DNA of 33,001 nucleotides, taken from JAIRTY01 sp050257395. Its GTDB lineage: Bacteria > Actinomycetota > Actinomycetes > Streptosporangiales > Streptosporangiaceae. The translations under genes were made by a program, and so were the position numbers. Of this stretch, positions 22,218 through 29,526 are shown piece after piece. Under the pieces are notes generated by a model. That model made no database searches and was not told the origin of the DNA. It worked only from the letters and a program-made list of their open reading frames with translations. Every line of letters begins with the position of its first letter. Positions within the stretch are counted from its first letter, which is position 1. The stretch is taken from NCBI GenBank assembly GCA_050257395.1, contig JBLMWU010000295.1:1-33001 (forward strand). Reading direction: 5' to 3'.

Positions 22218-23473
22218 GCCTCCCCGGTCCCGGTCAGGGCGAGGAACGCGGACTCCAGGTCGGCGGCGACCGGCTCGCAGGAGACCTGCCGCGCGCCGCA
22301 GCCCGCGATGACCGCGGGGATGCCCCGCTCCCCCGCCTCGATGCTGGTGGCGTCGATCCTGATCTCGCCCGGCGCGGGCTGCTCCACCCTGGTCGCCCAG
22401 GGGGCGGCGGCCAGCGCCGCCGCGACCTGCGCCTCGTCGCCCGCGATGCGGACCAGCCAGCTCGGCCGCAGGTAGGTGCCGATGAGCTCCCGGGTGGCGC
22501 CCTGGTAGAGCAGCCGGCCGCCGCGCAGGATGCCGACCTGGTCGGCGATCCGCTGCACGTCGGCCAGGATGTGGCTGGAGAAGATGACGGTCCGGGTGCC
22601 GCGCATCGCCGCGACCAAGCCGAGGATCTCCGCGCGGCCCGCCGGGTCCAGGGCGGAGGTCGGCTCGTCGAGGATCAGCAGCTCGGGGTCGGCGGCCAGC
22701 GCGCAGGCCAGCCCGAGCCGCTGCACCATGCCCCGGGAGAACCCGCCGACCCGCCGGCCGGCCGAGTCTGCCAGGCCGGCGGTCCGCAGCGCGTCCAGCA
22801 CCGCGCTGCTGCTGACCGTCCGGGTGCTCAGCGCCGCGGCCAGGTCCACGGCCTCATACGCGGTCAGCCAGCCGTCGAACTCCGGCACGTCGGGGCAGAC
22901 GGCCACCCGGCTGCGGCTGACAGCCAGGCTGACGGTGCCGCGGTCGGCGCGGCGGACCGCGGACAGGATCGACAGCAAGGTGGTCTTGCCCGCCCCGTTC
23001 GGGCCGACCAGGCCGTAGATCGAGCCCTGCGGCACCCGCAGGGCAACACCGAACAGGCCGGTACCGCCGTAGTCCCGGGTGAGATCGGCGGTGGTCACGA
23101 CCGCCGGCCGGCCGTCCGCGGCCGCGGCGGGCGGCTGCGACGTCCCGGCGGCAGGTTCGGCGGCAGGTTCAGCGCTGGCGGGCGCGGCAGGTTCAGCGGT
23201 GGCGGGCGCGGGCACCGGGCCGCCGCGCGGCTGGCTGCGGTCACGGCCGAGGAACAGGTAGAGGATCGCCCCGACCGGCGCGCTGACGAGCAGGATGACG
23301 ACCACCCAGGCGATCTTGGGCATCGTGCGGACGGACCTGGCCCTGGCCAGGTCCACCAGGCAGTAGATGTCGAGCGCCGCGATGATCGCCAGCAGCGGCA
23401 CCACGACGTACAGCGCCCGCAGCGGCAGGCTGGCCGGTCCGGCCGCTAGCAGGACGGCCCGCACCGGGAGCAT
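22214..23473 (-). CDS. ABC transporter ATPase fused to an N-terminal two-helix membrane domain (PLDc_N-like)
   Basis: Start taken at the ATG giving 419 aa; the frame opens 25 codons earlier in Arg-rich sequence. Residues about 20-78 (LYVVVPLLAIIAALDIYCLV, then RTMPKIAWVVVILLVSAPVG, ending LYLFLGRDRS) match the two-helix 'phospholipase D nuclease N-terminal' membrane domain that is usually a separate small protein. An Ala/Pro/Glu linker (about 83-120) leads to a full ATPase: Walker A GPNGAGKT (157-164), signature FSRGMVQRLGLA (245-256), Walker B LLILDEP (265-271) and switch H301. The C-terminal 90 residues resemble the regulatory domain of ABC-2 exporters. The linker contains a 24-bp tandem repeat. 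The fusion would tether the ATPase to the membrane. Confidence 0.88.
   Translation of the reverse strand: MLPVRAVLLAAGPASLPLRALYVVVPLLAIIAALDIYCLVDLARARSVRTMPKIAWVVVILLVSAPVGAILYLFLGRDRSQPRGGPVPAPATAEPAAPASAEPAAEPAAGTSQPPAAAADGRPAVVTTADLTRDYGGTGLFGVALRVPQGSIYGLVGPNGAGKTTLLSILSAVRRADRGTVSLAVSRSRVAVCPDVPEFDGWLTAYEAVDLAAALSTRTVSSSAVLDALRTAGLADSAGRRVGGFSRGMVQRLGLACALAADPELLILDEPTSALDPAGRAEILGLVAAMRGTRTVIFSSHILADVQRIADQVGILRGGRLLYQGATRELIGTYLRPSWLVRIAGDEAQVAAALAAAPWATRVEQPAPGEIRIDATSIEAGERGIPAVIAGCGARQVSCEPVAADLESAFLALTGTGEA
23161..23208. repeat. 24-bp tandem repeat coding the ATPase linker
   Basis: Two copies of a 24-base unit (CGGCAGGTTCAGCGCTGGCG plus GGCG) differ at one base, and a partial unit GGCAGGTTC precedes them. 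In frame they encode the Pro-Ala-(Ser/Thr)-Ala-Glu-Pro-Ala-Ala linker between the membrane and ATPase domains. Such repeats can change linker length by slippage. Confidence 0.8.
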
Positions 23474-23658
23474 CCGCCCATGACCCGGCCCCCTCCTCCG
23501 GCGATTGTCAGGACAGGAACCTACCAACAACCGGGATGAACGGGGCAACCCGTGATCATCTGGCCGTTGACCTGCGGCAACCTCCGGGTAGGGGACGGGT
23601 GTGGGCAGGGTGAGGCTGGCAGCGGCAGCTGCCGCCTCCTGACGTCCCGGGGGGAACC

Positions 23659-24808
23659 GTGCCCGACCAGATCGACATCACGCTCCCGCAGGGGACGATC
23701 CGCGGCGCCGCGCGCGATGGCCACCGCGCCAGGCAGGGGGTGCCGTTCGCGAAACCGCCGGCCGGCCCGTTGCGGTGGCGCCGGCCGCTGCCGGCGGACA
23801 GCTGGCGGGGCGTCCGGCTGGCGACCCGGCCCGCGCCCGCGGCACCGCAGCCGCACGCGGCCGGCCAGCCGGAGCCGAGCGAGGACTGCCTGTACCTCGA
23901 CGTGTGCGCGCCCGCCGGGCGGCCGCCGCCGGGCGGCTGGCCGGTGCTGCTGTTCTTCCACGGCGGGGGCGACCAGGCCGGCCCGGCGCAGCAGCCCGGG
24001 CTCGGCGAGCCGTTCGCCAGGGCCGGGATCGTGGTGGTCAAACCGCAGTACCGGCTCGGGGCGCTGGGCTTCCTGAACCTCGGGGACATCAGCGGCGAGG
24101 CTGACGCTGGCGCGTGCGGCCTGCTCGACCAGCTCGCGGCGCTGCGCTGGACCCACCGGGCCATCGGCGCCTTCGGCGGCAACCCGGAGCGGATCACCAT
24201 CTACGGCCAGTCCGCGGGCGCCAAGGCAGTCGGCGATCTGCTCGGCTCCCCGGTGGCCCGCGGCCTGTTCGCGCAGGCGATCAGCAGCAGCGGCGGCGCC
24301 GAAGACGTCGCCGAGCCAGCCGCGACGGCCGCGGTGACCAGGCTCTTTCTGCAGGCCATGGGGACGGCGGATCCCGGCGTGCTGCGGTCGGCACCGGTCA
24401 GCGACATCCTGGCCGCGCAGCAGTCGATCATGCCCGATGTGAAGGGCCTGTGGACCTGGCGGCCCACCGTCCACCCGGAGGCCGCCCCCGGCCTGCCGAT
24501 CGACGCCATCAGCCGCGGCAGCGCCGCCGGGGTCCGCCTGCTGATCGGCGCCTGCCACCCGGGCCCGCCAGCGGCTGGGGCAGGCGGTGCACGATGCCTG
24601 GGTGTCGTTCGTGAAGACCGGCCGCCCGGCCGCCCCGGGGCTGCCGGACTGGCCCGGGTACGCGCTGCCCGGCCGCCAGACCATGGTCCTCGGCGACGAC
24701 AGCCACGTGGAGCCGGACCCGCGCCGCAGCGAGCGTGTCTGCTGGGACGGGGCCCGCTGGGCGTACGGGACCTGGTTCCCGCTGCCGCCAGCGGTCCCGG
24801 CCATCTGA
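23659..24808 (+). pseudogene. Type-B carboxylesterase, internally deleted and frameshifted
   Basis: The first 300 codons are a good type-B carboxylesterase: GTIRGAARDGHRARQGVPFA, SEDCLYLDV, the oxyanion loop FFHGGG (99-104), LGALGFLN, and nucleophile S185 in GQSAGA. At about 24,556, after LLIGAC (where family members continue with NxDE...), the frame continues as Pro/Arg-rich nonsense. The genuine C-terminus appears at once in another frame: ARQRLGQAVHDAWVSFVKTG, then LPDWPGYALPGRQTMVLG and ERVCWDGA, ending at 24808. Roughly the segment holding the catalytic Glu and His is therefore missing. The protein cannot be active as read. A sequencing error alone would not explain the missing residues. 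Confidence 0.82.
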
Positions 24809-24810
24809 CA

Positions 24811-24839
24811 GCCCGCCCGCCGGGTGCGGGCGCGCGGGC
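24811..24839. terminator. GC-rich hairpin between convergent genes
   Basis: GCCCGC (24811-24816) pairs with GCGGGC (24834-24839) and CCGC (24817-24820) with GCGG (24826-24829), leaving a four-base bulge and a five-base loop. It sits between the esterase remnant and the convergent hydrolase gene; no T-run. Confidence 0.4.
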
Positions 24840-24844
24840 CGGCG

Positions 24845-25843
24845 TCACCCCTGCCCGAGGCCGTGCAGGAAGTCGATGAGACCGCGGAAGTAGGTCTGCT
24901 GGTCGTCGTACATGGCCAGGTGGCTGCCGTCCGGGCAGTGCAGGTACCGGCCGGCGGGCAGGCGGCTGGCCATCATCTCCATGTGCGCCGGGTCCATGGT
25001 GTCGTGGGCCGCGCCGATGACCAGGGACGGCACGGTGATCGACGCCAGTTCCGCCGTCCGGTCCCAGTGGGCGAGCTTGGCGTCCGCGCTGATGCCGAGT
25101 TCGCTCGGGCCCTGCATGGACACGTAGATGGCCGGGTTGATGTGAGCGAAGCCGCGCTGGACCGGGTCGGGCCAGTCCGCGACCGGGATGCGCAGCACGT
25201 GGTGGATGTAGTGCTGCTCGTGCAGCAGCTCCATGTACCGCGGGTTCTCGGTGTCGCCGCTCGCCTCCAGCGCCTTGATCTCCGCCAGCGCCGCCTGGTC
25301 CATCCGCGGCATCAGCACCTGCTCGGCGTAGGCGTTGTAGGCGGGGACGCTGGCCATCATGTTGGAGATCACCAGCCCGCGCAGGTGCTCCTGGTGGGCG
25401 AGCGCGTACTCGATCGCCAGGATCCCGCCCCACGACTGCCCGTACAGGACGAAGCTGCCGGCGTCCAGGCCGAGGGCCTGGCGGACCTGCTCCACCTCGT
25501 CCACGAAGCGGCTGGTCTCCCACAGCGACGGCTCGTCCGGCTGGTCGCTGAAGCCGGAGCCGAGCTGGTCGTAGTAGTAGTACTCCACCCCCGCCGCCGG
25601 CAGGTAGCTATCGCAGGCCTCCAGGTACTCGTGGGTGGCACCGGGCCCGCCGTGCAGCAGCAGCACCCGCAGGGCGGGATTGCTGCCCACCCGCTTCACC
25701 CACACCCGGTAGGTCCCCCTGGGGGTGGTCACCGGGATCATCCGGGCGCCCCCGCTCAGGACGTCGTCCCGCCCGGAGTAATCGAGATAGCTGCTGATCG
25801 GCTGCTGCACGTGCTCCTCCATGGCGGCCGCCCCTACCTCCAT
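24845..25843 (-). CDS. Prolyl-iminopeptidase-like alpha/beta hydrolase
   Basis: Proline iminopeptidases remove N-terminal proline from peptides; relatives hydrolyse other amides and esters. Counting from the second ATG at 25822, motifs are HGGPGATHEYLE (57-68), DQLGSGFSDQP (85-95), the nucleophile S130 in GQSWGG, D274 or D277 in GAAHDTMDP, and H301 in GSHLAMYDD. The cap region (about 145-240) has NAYAEQVLMPRM and EQHYIHHVL, as in amino-acid-amide hydrolases. No signal peptide, so cytosolic. Two start codons are possible; the second has GGAGG and GGGG upstream within the longer form. It is the only intact gene between the broken esterase and the TnpB element. Confidence 0.88.
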   Translation of the reverse strand: MEVGAAAMEEHVQQPISSYLDYSGRDDVLSGGARMIPVTTPRGTYRVWVKRVGSNPALRVLLLHGGPGATHEYLEACDSYLPAAGVEYYYYDQLGSGFSDQPDEPSLWETSRFVDEVEQVRQALGLDAGSFVLYGQSWGGILAIEYALAHQEHLRGLVISNMMASVPAYNAYAEQVLMPRMDQAALAEIKALEASGDTENPRYMELLHEQHYIHHVLRIPVADWPDPVQRGFAHINPAIYVSMQGPSELGISADAKLAHWDRTAELASITVPSLVIGAAHDTMDPAHMEMMASRLPAGRYLHCPDGSHLAMYDDQQTYFRGLIDFLHGLGQG

Positions 25844-25953
25844 GCGGAAGGGGCTGCTTCTGTTGGCGCAGAGTAGCGCCGTACATTATGGCGTGCGGTG
25901 GTCTATGGCTAGCTTTTCCAGGATTTGTCGGTGCCTGCTGGGATGGTGGGCGC

Positions 25954-27276
25954 ATGCAGGCGGCGAGGCTGGTCCGGGCGTACCGGTTCGCTCTTGACCC
26001 GAGCCCGGGGCAGGAGCGGATGCTGTGTTCGCATGCGGGGGCGGCGCGGTTCGCCTGGAACTGGGGCCTGGCCTTGTGCAATGAGCGTTACGCCGCTGAG
26101 GGCAAGTGGTACTCAGCTGCCGACTTGCACAAAATGTGGAATGCCGCGAAGAAGGCGGACCCGGCGCTGGCGTGGTGGAGGGAGAACTCCAAGTGCGTCT
26201 ACCAGGAAGCATTCAGCAATCTGGACCGCGCGCTGGGGGACTTCATCAAGTCGAAGAAGGGCCAGCGGCGGGGCAAGCGGCTGGGGTTCCCGAAGGTCAA
26301 GAAACGGGGCCGCTGCCGGGACTCCTTCCGGTTCAGCACCGGGGTGATGCGCTGCGCAGGGGTGACAGTGACGCTGCCGCGGCTGGGGACCATCCGCACC
26401 CACGAGTCCACCCGCAAGCTGGCCCGCCGGTTAGCCAACGGCAGCGCCCGGATCCTGTCGGCCACGGTGTCACGGAGGGCGCAGCGGTGGTTCTGCTCAT
26501 TCGTCGTCGAGGTGACCCAAACCCTGCCGCAGCACCACGCCCGGCCCGGGTCGGTCATTGGCCTTGACCTGGGCGTCAAAACACTCCTGACCGGGGTTGA
26601 TGACCAGGGTCAGGTGGTCACGGTCGCCGGGCGGCGGCCGCTGCAAGCCGGACTGCGGCGGCTGAGCCGAATCAGCCGCGCCCACTCCCGCAAGGCGAAA
26701 GGCTCGGCCAACCGCCGCAAGTCCGCCGCCCGCCTTGCCCGCCTGCACGTCCGGGTGGCGAATGTGCGGGCTGATTCGCTGCACAAGGCCACGACTGGCC
26801 TGGCCCGCGAGTACGAGACTGTCGTGGCCGAGGATCTGAACGTCGCCGGGATGACCGCCAACCGGCGGCTGGCCCGCGCCGTCGCCGACCAGGGCTTCGG
26901 CGCCGCGCGGCGGATGCTGGCGTACAAGACCACCTGGCATGGCGGCCAGCTCATCCTGGCAGGCCGCTTCTACCCCTCCTCCAAGACGTGCTCGGGCTGC
27001 GGTGCAGTGAAAGCCAAGCTGGCCCTGTCCGAGCGCATCTACCGCTGCGATCACTGCGGCCTTACTGAGGACCGGGATGTGAACGCGGCATGTAATCTGC
27101 TTGCCCTCGCCGCCAGTGGGGCGGAGAGCCTAAACGCCTGCGGAGGGACGGTAAGACCCGGCACCGCCGGGCACGCCCCGCTGAAACAGGAACCCGGCAC
27201 CGCACCCGCGGACAAGACCGGGACCGCCAGCGGGCAACCACTGGCAGCGGCACAGGAGCATCCTTGCGCTCAGTGA
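25954..27276 (+). CDS. tnpB: TnpB, RNA-guided RuvC nuclease of an IS1341-type element
   Basis: TnpB is the ancestor of Cas12 and cuts DNA guided by an omega-RNA made from the element's right end. The 440-aa protein, from ATG 25954, has the full RuvC set: D205 in GLDLGVKT, E293 in VVAEDLNVAGM, and D373/D375 in EDRDVNAACN, plus the zinc ribbon C346, C349, C365 and C368 (CSGCG, CDHCG). The N-terminal HTH-like part reads LVRAYRFALDPSPGQERMLC. It therefore appears intact. The last 55 residues (ESLNACGG, GTAGHAPLKQEPGTAPADKT) are low-complexity and typical of actinobacterial TnpBs, where the coding end overlaps the RNA scaffold. It ends seven bases before a serine-hydrolase fragment in the same frame. 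Confidence 0.93.
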   Translation: MQAARLVRAYRFALDPSPGQERMLCSHAGAARFAWNWGLALCNERYAAEGKWYSAADLHKMWNAAKKADPALAWWRENSKCVYQEAFSNLDRALGDFIKSKKGQRRGKRLGFPKVKKRGRCRDSFRFSTGVMRCAGVTVTLPRLGTIRTHESTRKLARRLANGSARILSATVSRRAQRWFCSFVVEVTQTLPQHHARPGSVIGLDLGVKTLLTGVDDQGQVVTVAGRRPLQAGLRRLSRISRAHSRKAKGSANRRKSAARLARLHVRVANVRADSLHKATTGLAREYETVVAEDLNVAGMTANRRLARAVADQGFGAARRMLAYKTTWHGGQLILAGRFYPSSKTCSGCGAVKAKLALSERIYRCDHCGLTEDRDVNAACNLLALAASGAESLNACGGTVRPGTAGHAPLKQEPGTAPADKTGTASGQPLAAAQEHPCAQ

Positions 27277-27280
27277 CCCG
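27110..27280 (+). ncRNA. Probable omega-RNA region (right end of the tnpB element)
   Basis: In known IS605/IS1341 elements the guide RNA comes from the end of tnpB and runs through the right end, with the guide outside the element (established knowledge). This part of the sequence is GC-rich with short pairing blocks (CCCGGCACCGCCGGG at 27157-27171 forms a stem). If correct, the guide would read into the serine-hydrolase remnant. Bounds are inferred, not measured. Confidence 0.4.
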
Positions 27281-27711
27281 CGACGGATGGAGCATTCGTG
27301 GTTCCGGCGAGCTGGCCGGAGGGCGGCGCGGTCACCGGCTACCGGCTGGCTGGCGACGGGTGCTTCGAGCCGGTGCCGCCGGAGGTCCCGGTCATCGCGG
27401 CCGCGGGCGGGCTCTGGTCGACCGCGGCTGACCTGGTGCTCTTCGGCCTCGGCTGGGCGTCGCTGCTGCCCGCCGGGCTCACCAGCGAAGCGCTCCGCCC
27501 GCAGGCCGCCCGGGACCCGGCGGGCGCGCAGATGGGCCTGGGCTGGCTGCTCAACCAGCCGAAGGACGTCTGCGGCCACGCCGGGGGCGGCCGCGGCGGC
27601 GCCTCGTCCCTGATCGTCCGGATGAGCAGCGGGGAGGTCAGCGTCGCCCTGGCCAACCGGCTGGTGCCGGTCGAGCCGGTCAGCGCCCGCCTGGCCCGCC
27701 CCATCGCCTGA
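27277..27711 (+). pseudogene. C-terminal half of a beta-lactamase-fold serine hydrolase, cut by the tnpB element
   Basis: The frame directly after the tnpB stop reads TDGAFVVPASWPEGGAVTGY, then PVIAAAGGLWSTAADLVLFG, YQ-less but MGLGWLLNQPK, and GHAGGGRGGASSLIVRMSSG followed by EVSVALANR. These are the second-half blocks of class-C beta-lactamase/D-aminopeptidase-like serine hydrolases: 'TDT-F', 'AAGGLxSTAxDLxxF', and the HxGG box in place of KTG. The first half, with SxxK and YxN, is absent from the window. A GTG at 27298 could start a short translation, but catalysis is impossible. The gene was truncated when the element and a deletion arrived. Confidence 0.8.
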
Positions 27712-27761
27712 CCCGCTGGCGGCGGGCCGGCACCTGCCCGGCCCGCCGCCGGCGGGCTTTT
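27712..27761 (+). terminator. Rho-independent terminator
   Basis: A stem of 19 pairs (27712-27730 with 27738-27756; 13 inner pairs perfect, GGCGGCGGGCCGG against its complement; one G-U in the outer part) with loop CACCTGC is followed by C and TTTT at 27758-27761. It ends transcripts from the serine-hydrolase remnant and may also slow the convergent CHRD-like gene. Confidence 0.88.
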
Positions 27762-28165
27762 ACCGGCCGCTGATATCTGCGCACAAAAGCGGGCGGAAAA
27801 GAATCGTCGGCATGCCGTTGCTGACGATGGTGTTCATGTTTCCCTGGTGGATGTTCAGATACCAGCCGCCGGCCGGTACCGGCTGGGTCACGTGCCTGAA
27901 GATACGGACCGCGGGCAGGATCACGCCGTGGCTATTGGCGACCAGGTCTCCCAGTGAATACTGGATGGGCCCCTGGCTCCGGCAGGCGCCGAGATGGATG
28001 TGGGCGGCGTGACGGCCGGGGGTGACCCCGCTGGCCTGGACGGCGACGGTCAGCGTGTGGTGCCGGGCGCTGTAGGTGAGGATGGCCGATCCCTCCGGCG
28101 TGCCCCAGTGCCTTCCGTCCAGGCCGACCTCGACCGCGATGAGCCGGTGTGGCGGTGAACCTCAC
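27760..28165 (-). pseudogene. CHRD/SOD-like secreted-domain fragment without start codon
   Basis: On the minus strand the 134-codon frame from 28161 to the stop TAA at 27760-27762 reads VEVGLDGRHWGTPEGSAI, LTVAVQASGVTPGRHAAHIH, LGACRSQGPIQYSLGDLVAN, and VPAGGWYLNIHQGNMNTIVS. This is the 'gxxHaxHIHxGsC ... WYlNVH' pattern of CHRD or CuZn-SOD-like secreted proteins of actinomycetes. No ATG, GTG or TTG lies before the conserved part, a TGA (28162-28164) precedes it, and a GTG (28165) with a weak site opens a different frame. The signal peptide has thus been lost or is frameshifted. Either a real remnant or one with a single-base error. Confidence 0.68.
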
Positions 28166-28584
28166 TGTGTCAGATCCTTTCTGTCCGCTGGCCTTTCAAC
28201 CGGCGCAAGAAATTGACCTGACATCGCCGGATTACCAGCTATGCGAAAACTCCGGAAAGCACTTCCTGCTGCGAACCGGAGCCGAGCATAGCCGCGCCGC
28301 CATCTTTCTTCTGCCTGCCACGCCCGCTGCCGGCGAAACAGCAAACGGGCAGCCGGGAATTTCCGCAGTTATTCTGCGTCTGCGGAAATAAACGCCATTG
28401 CCGGCGGCAGCGGCCGCCTCATGGTGACCGGCGGTCCCCGCCGCTGGCGCCGAAACTGGGTCCGCCGCCGCCCCGCGGGGCCGCAAGCCGCGGCCGGGCC
28501 TTACCATGACGCACTACCGGGCACGATGCACTCGCCGGGGAGTGCCTCCGGGTTCGGTGGACGCATCCGACAGCGGGAGGGCCG
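28166..28584. other. Intergenic region, AT-richer patch with inverted repeat
   Basis: No supported gene. From 28170 to 28395 base composition is visibly less GC-rich than the neighbours. It contains ATTTCCGCAG/CTGCGGAAAT (28359-28368 and 28380-28389), a perfect 10-bp stem with an 11-base loop. The methyltransferase promoter and its GGGAGGG ribosome site lie at the right side. Confidence 0.5.
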
Positions 28585-29430
28585 ATGCCGAGCGGCGATG
28601 AGATCCGGGACGTTCAGCGAACGGCGTGGGCCGGGCTTTCCGCGGGCTGGGAGAAGTGGGACGCGGTCATCATGGATCAGCTGGGCCCGGTCGGCACAGC
28701 GATCATCGGGCGTCTCGGCATCGCCGATGACCAGCAGCACCTCGACATCGCAGCGGGCACCGGGGAGCCGGGGCTGACCGTTGCCAGGCTCGCGCCGAGG
28801 GGACACGTCGTCCTGACCGACCTGTCGGCTGAGATGCTCGGCATCGCGGCGCGGCGGGCGAACGCGCAGGGCATCACCAATTTTGAGACCAGGGTGTGCA
28901 GCGCCGACGACCTGCCATTCGGTGACGCGACATTCGACAGTATCTCGGTACGGTTCGGATACATGTTCTTTCCCGACCTCGCCACAGCGACCGCCGAATT
29001 CGCGCGCGTGCTCAAGCCGGGCGGGCGTCTCTGCTCGTCGGTGTGGGTCAAGCCCGGGGAAAACCCGTGGACCAACATCGTCATGCAGGCAATCGCGGCC
29101 GAGGCGGTGCTGGCGCCACCCGACCCGGACGGGCCGGGTATGTTCCGGTGCGCCGCCCCGGGATATGTCAGTGCCCTGTACGAGGCCGCCGGGCTGCGCG
29201 ACGTTGCCGAGTGGGACGTTGACGTCGAACTCGTGACGCGATCGCCCACGGAGTACTGGGAGATGATCAGCGAGCACGTCTCGCTCGCAGTTGCGGCGCT
29301 TCAGCAGGTCGGCGAGCCGGCGCGGGAGCGGATCGCGAAAGCCGTCATCGCCGAGGCCAGCACCTACGAAGAAGAAGACGGCAGGGTAAGGATTCCTGGC
29401 CTGGCCCGCTGCATCGCCGGCACGAAGTAG
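28585..29430 (+). CDS. SAM-dependent class I methyltransferase (UbiE/COQ5-like)
   Basis: The 281-aa protein has the Rossmann methyltransferase motifs: I, LDIAAGTGEPG (53-63); II, VVLTDLSAEML (acid near 79); ADDLPFGDATFDSISVRFGY as the post-II/IV block; FPDLATATAEFARVLKPGGR as motif VI. A C-terminal variable part (EYWEMISEHVSLAVAAL) would bind the acceptor. The N-terminal block RTAWAGLSAGWEKWDAVI is typical of UbiE-like small-molecule methyltransferases. Start ATG follows GGGAGGG by five bases. Substrate unknown; it converges on the fad operon across a strong hairpin. Confidence 0.9.
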   Translation: MPSGDEIRDVQRTAWAGLSAGWEKWDAVIMDQLGPVGTAIIGRLGIADDQQHLDIAAGTGEPGLTVARLAPRGHVVLTDLSAEMLGIAARRANAQGITNFETRVCSADDLPFGDATFDSISVRFGYMFFPDLATATAEFARVLKPGGRLCSSVWVKPGENPWTNIVMQAIAAEAVLAPPDPDGPGMFRCAAPGYVSALYEAAGLRDVAEWDVDVELVTRSPTEYWEMISEHVSLAVAALQQVGEPARERIAKAVIAEASTYEEEDGRVRIPGLARCIAGTK

Positions 29431-29474
29431 GGACGCCCGGAGCCGGTCGGCATCAGCGGCCAGGAGGATCGCCA

Positions 29475-29509
29475 GGCCGGCCCCCGGGCGGGAACCCGGG
29501 GTGCCGGCC
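29475..29509. terminator. Bidirectional hairpin between convergent genes
   Basis: GGCCGGCCCCCGGG (29475-29488) pairs with CCCGGGGTGCCGGCC (29495-29509) through 14 pairs with one bulged T and loop CGGGAA. It lies between two converging genes, with no T-run on either strand. Confidence 0.65.
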
Positions 29510-29526
29510 ACACGTCACAGGTGCCG

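Larger units (their letters stand above)
25865..27282 (+). mobile_element. IS1341-type (IS605-family) insertion, tnpB only
   Basis: The unit consists of one tnpB with no tnpA on either strand, so it cannot move by itself. The left end may include GGCGC-AGAGTA-GCGCC (25865-25880), a small hairpin of the type found at IS605 ends. The right edge must be at or before 27,283, because serine-hydrolase coding sequence starts there. No clear right-end hairpin is visible; GGAGCAT occurs at 27255 and again at 27289. Exact ends are approximate. Confidence 0.65.

Noticed and set aside
23521..25523. Long minus-strand frames opposite the carboxylesterase
   Set aside because: The plus strand has clear esterase motifs; the minus frames are low-complexity and lack any.
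25954..27276. TnpB as a Cas12-type CRISPR effector
   Set aside because: Size, zinc ribbon and C-terminal tail fit a transposon TnpB, and no CRISPR array or adaptation genes are nearby.
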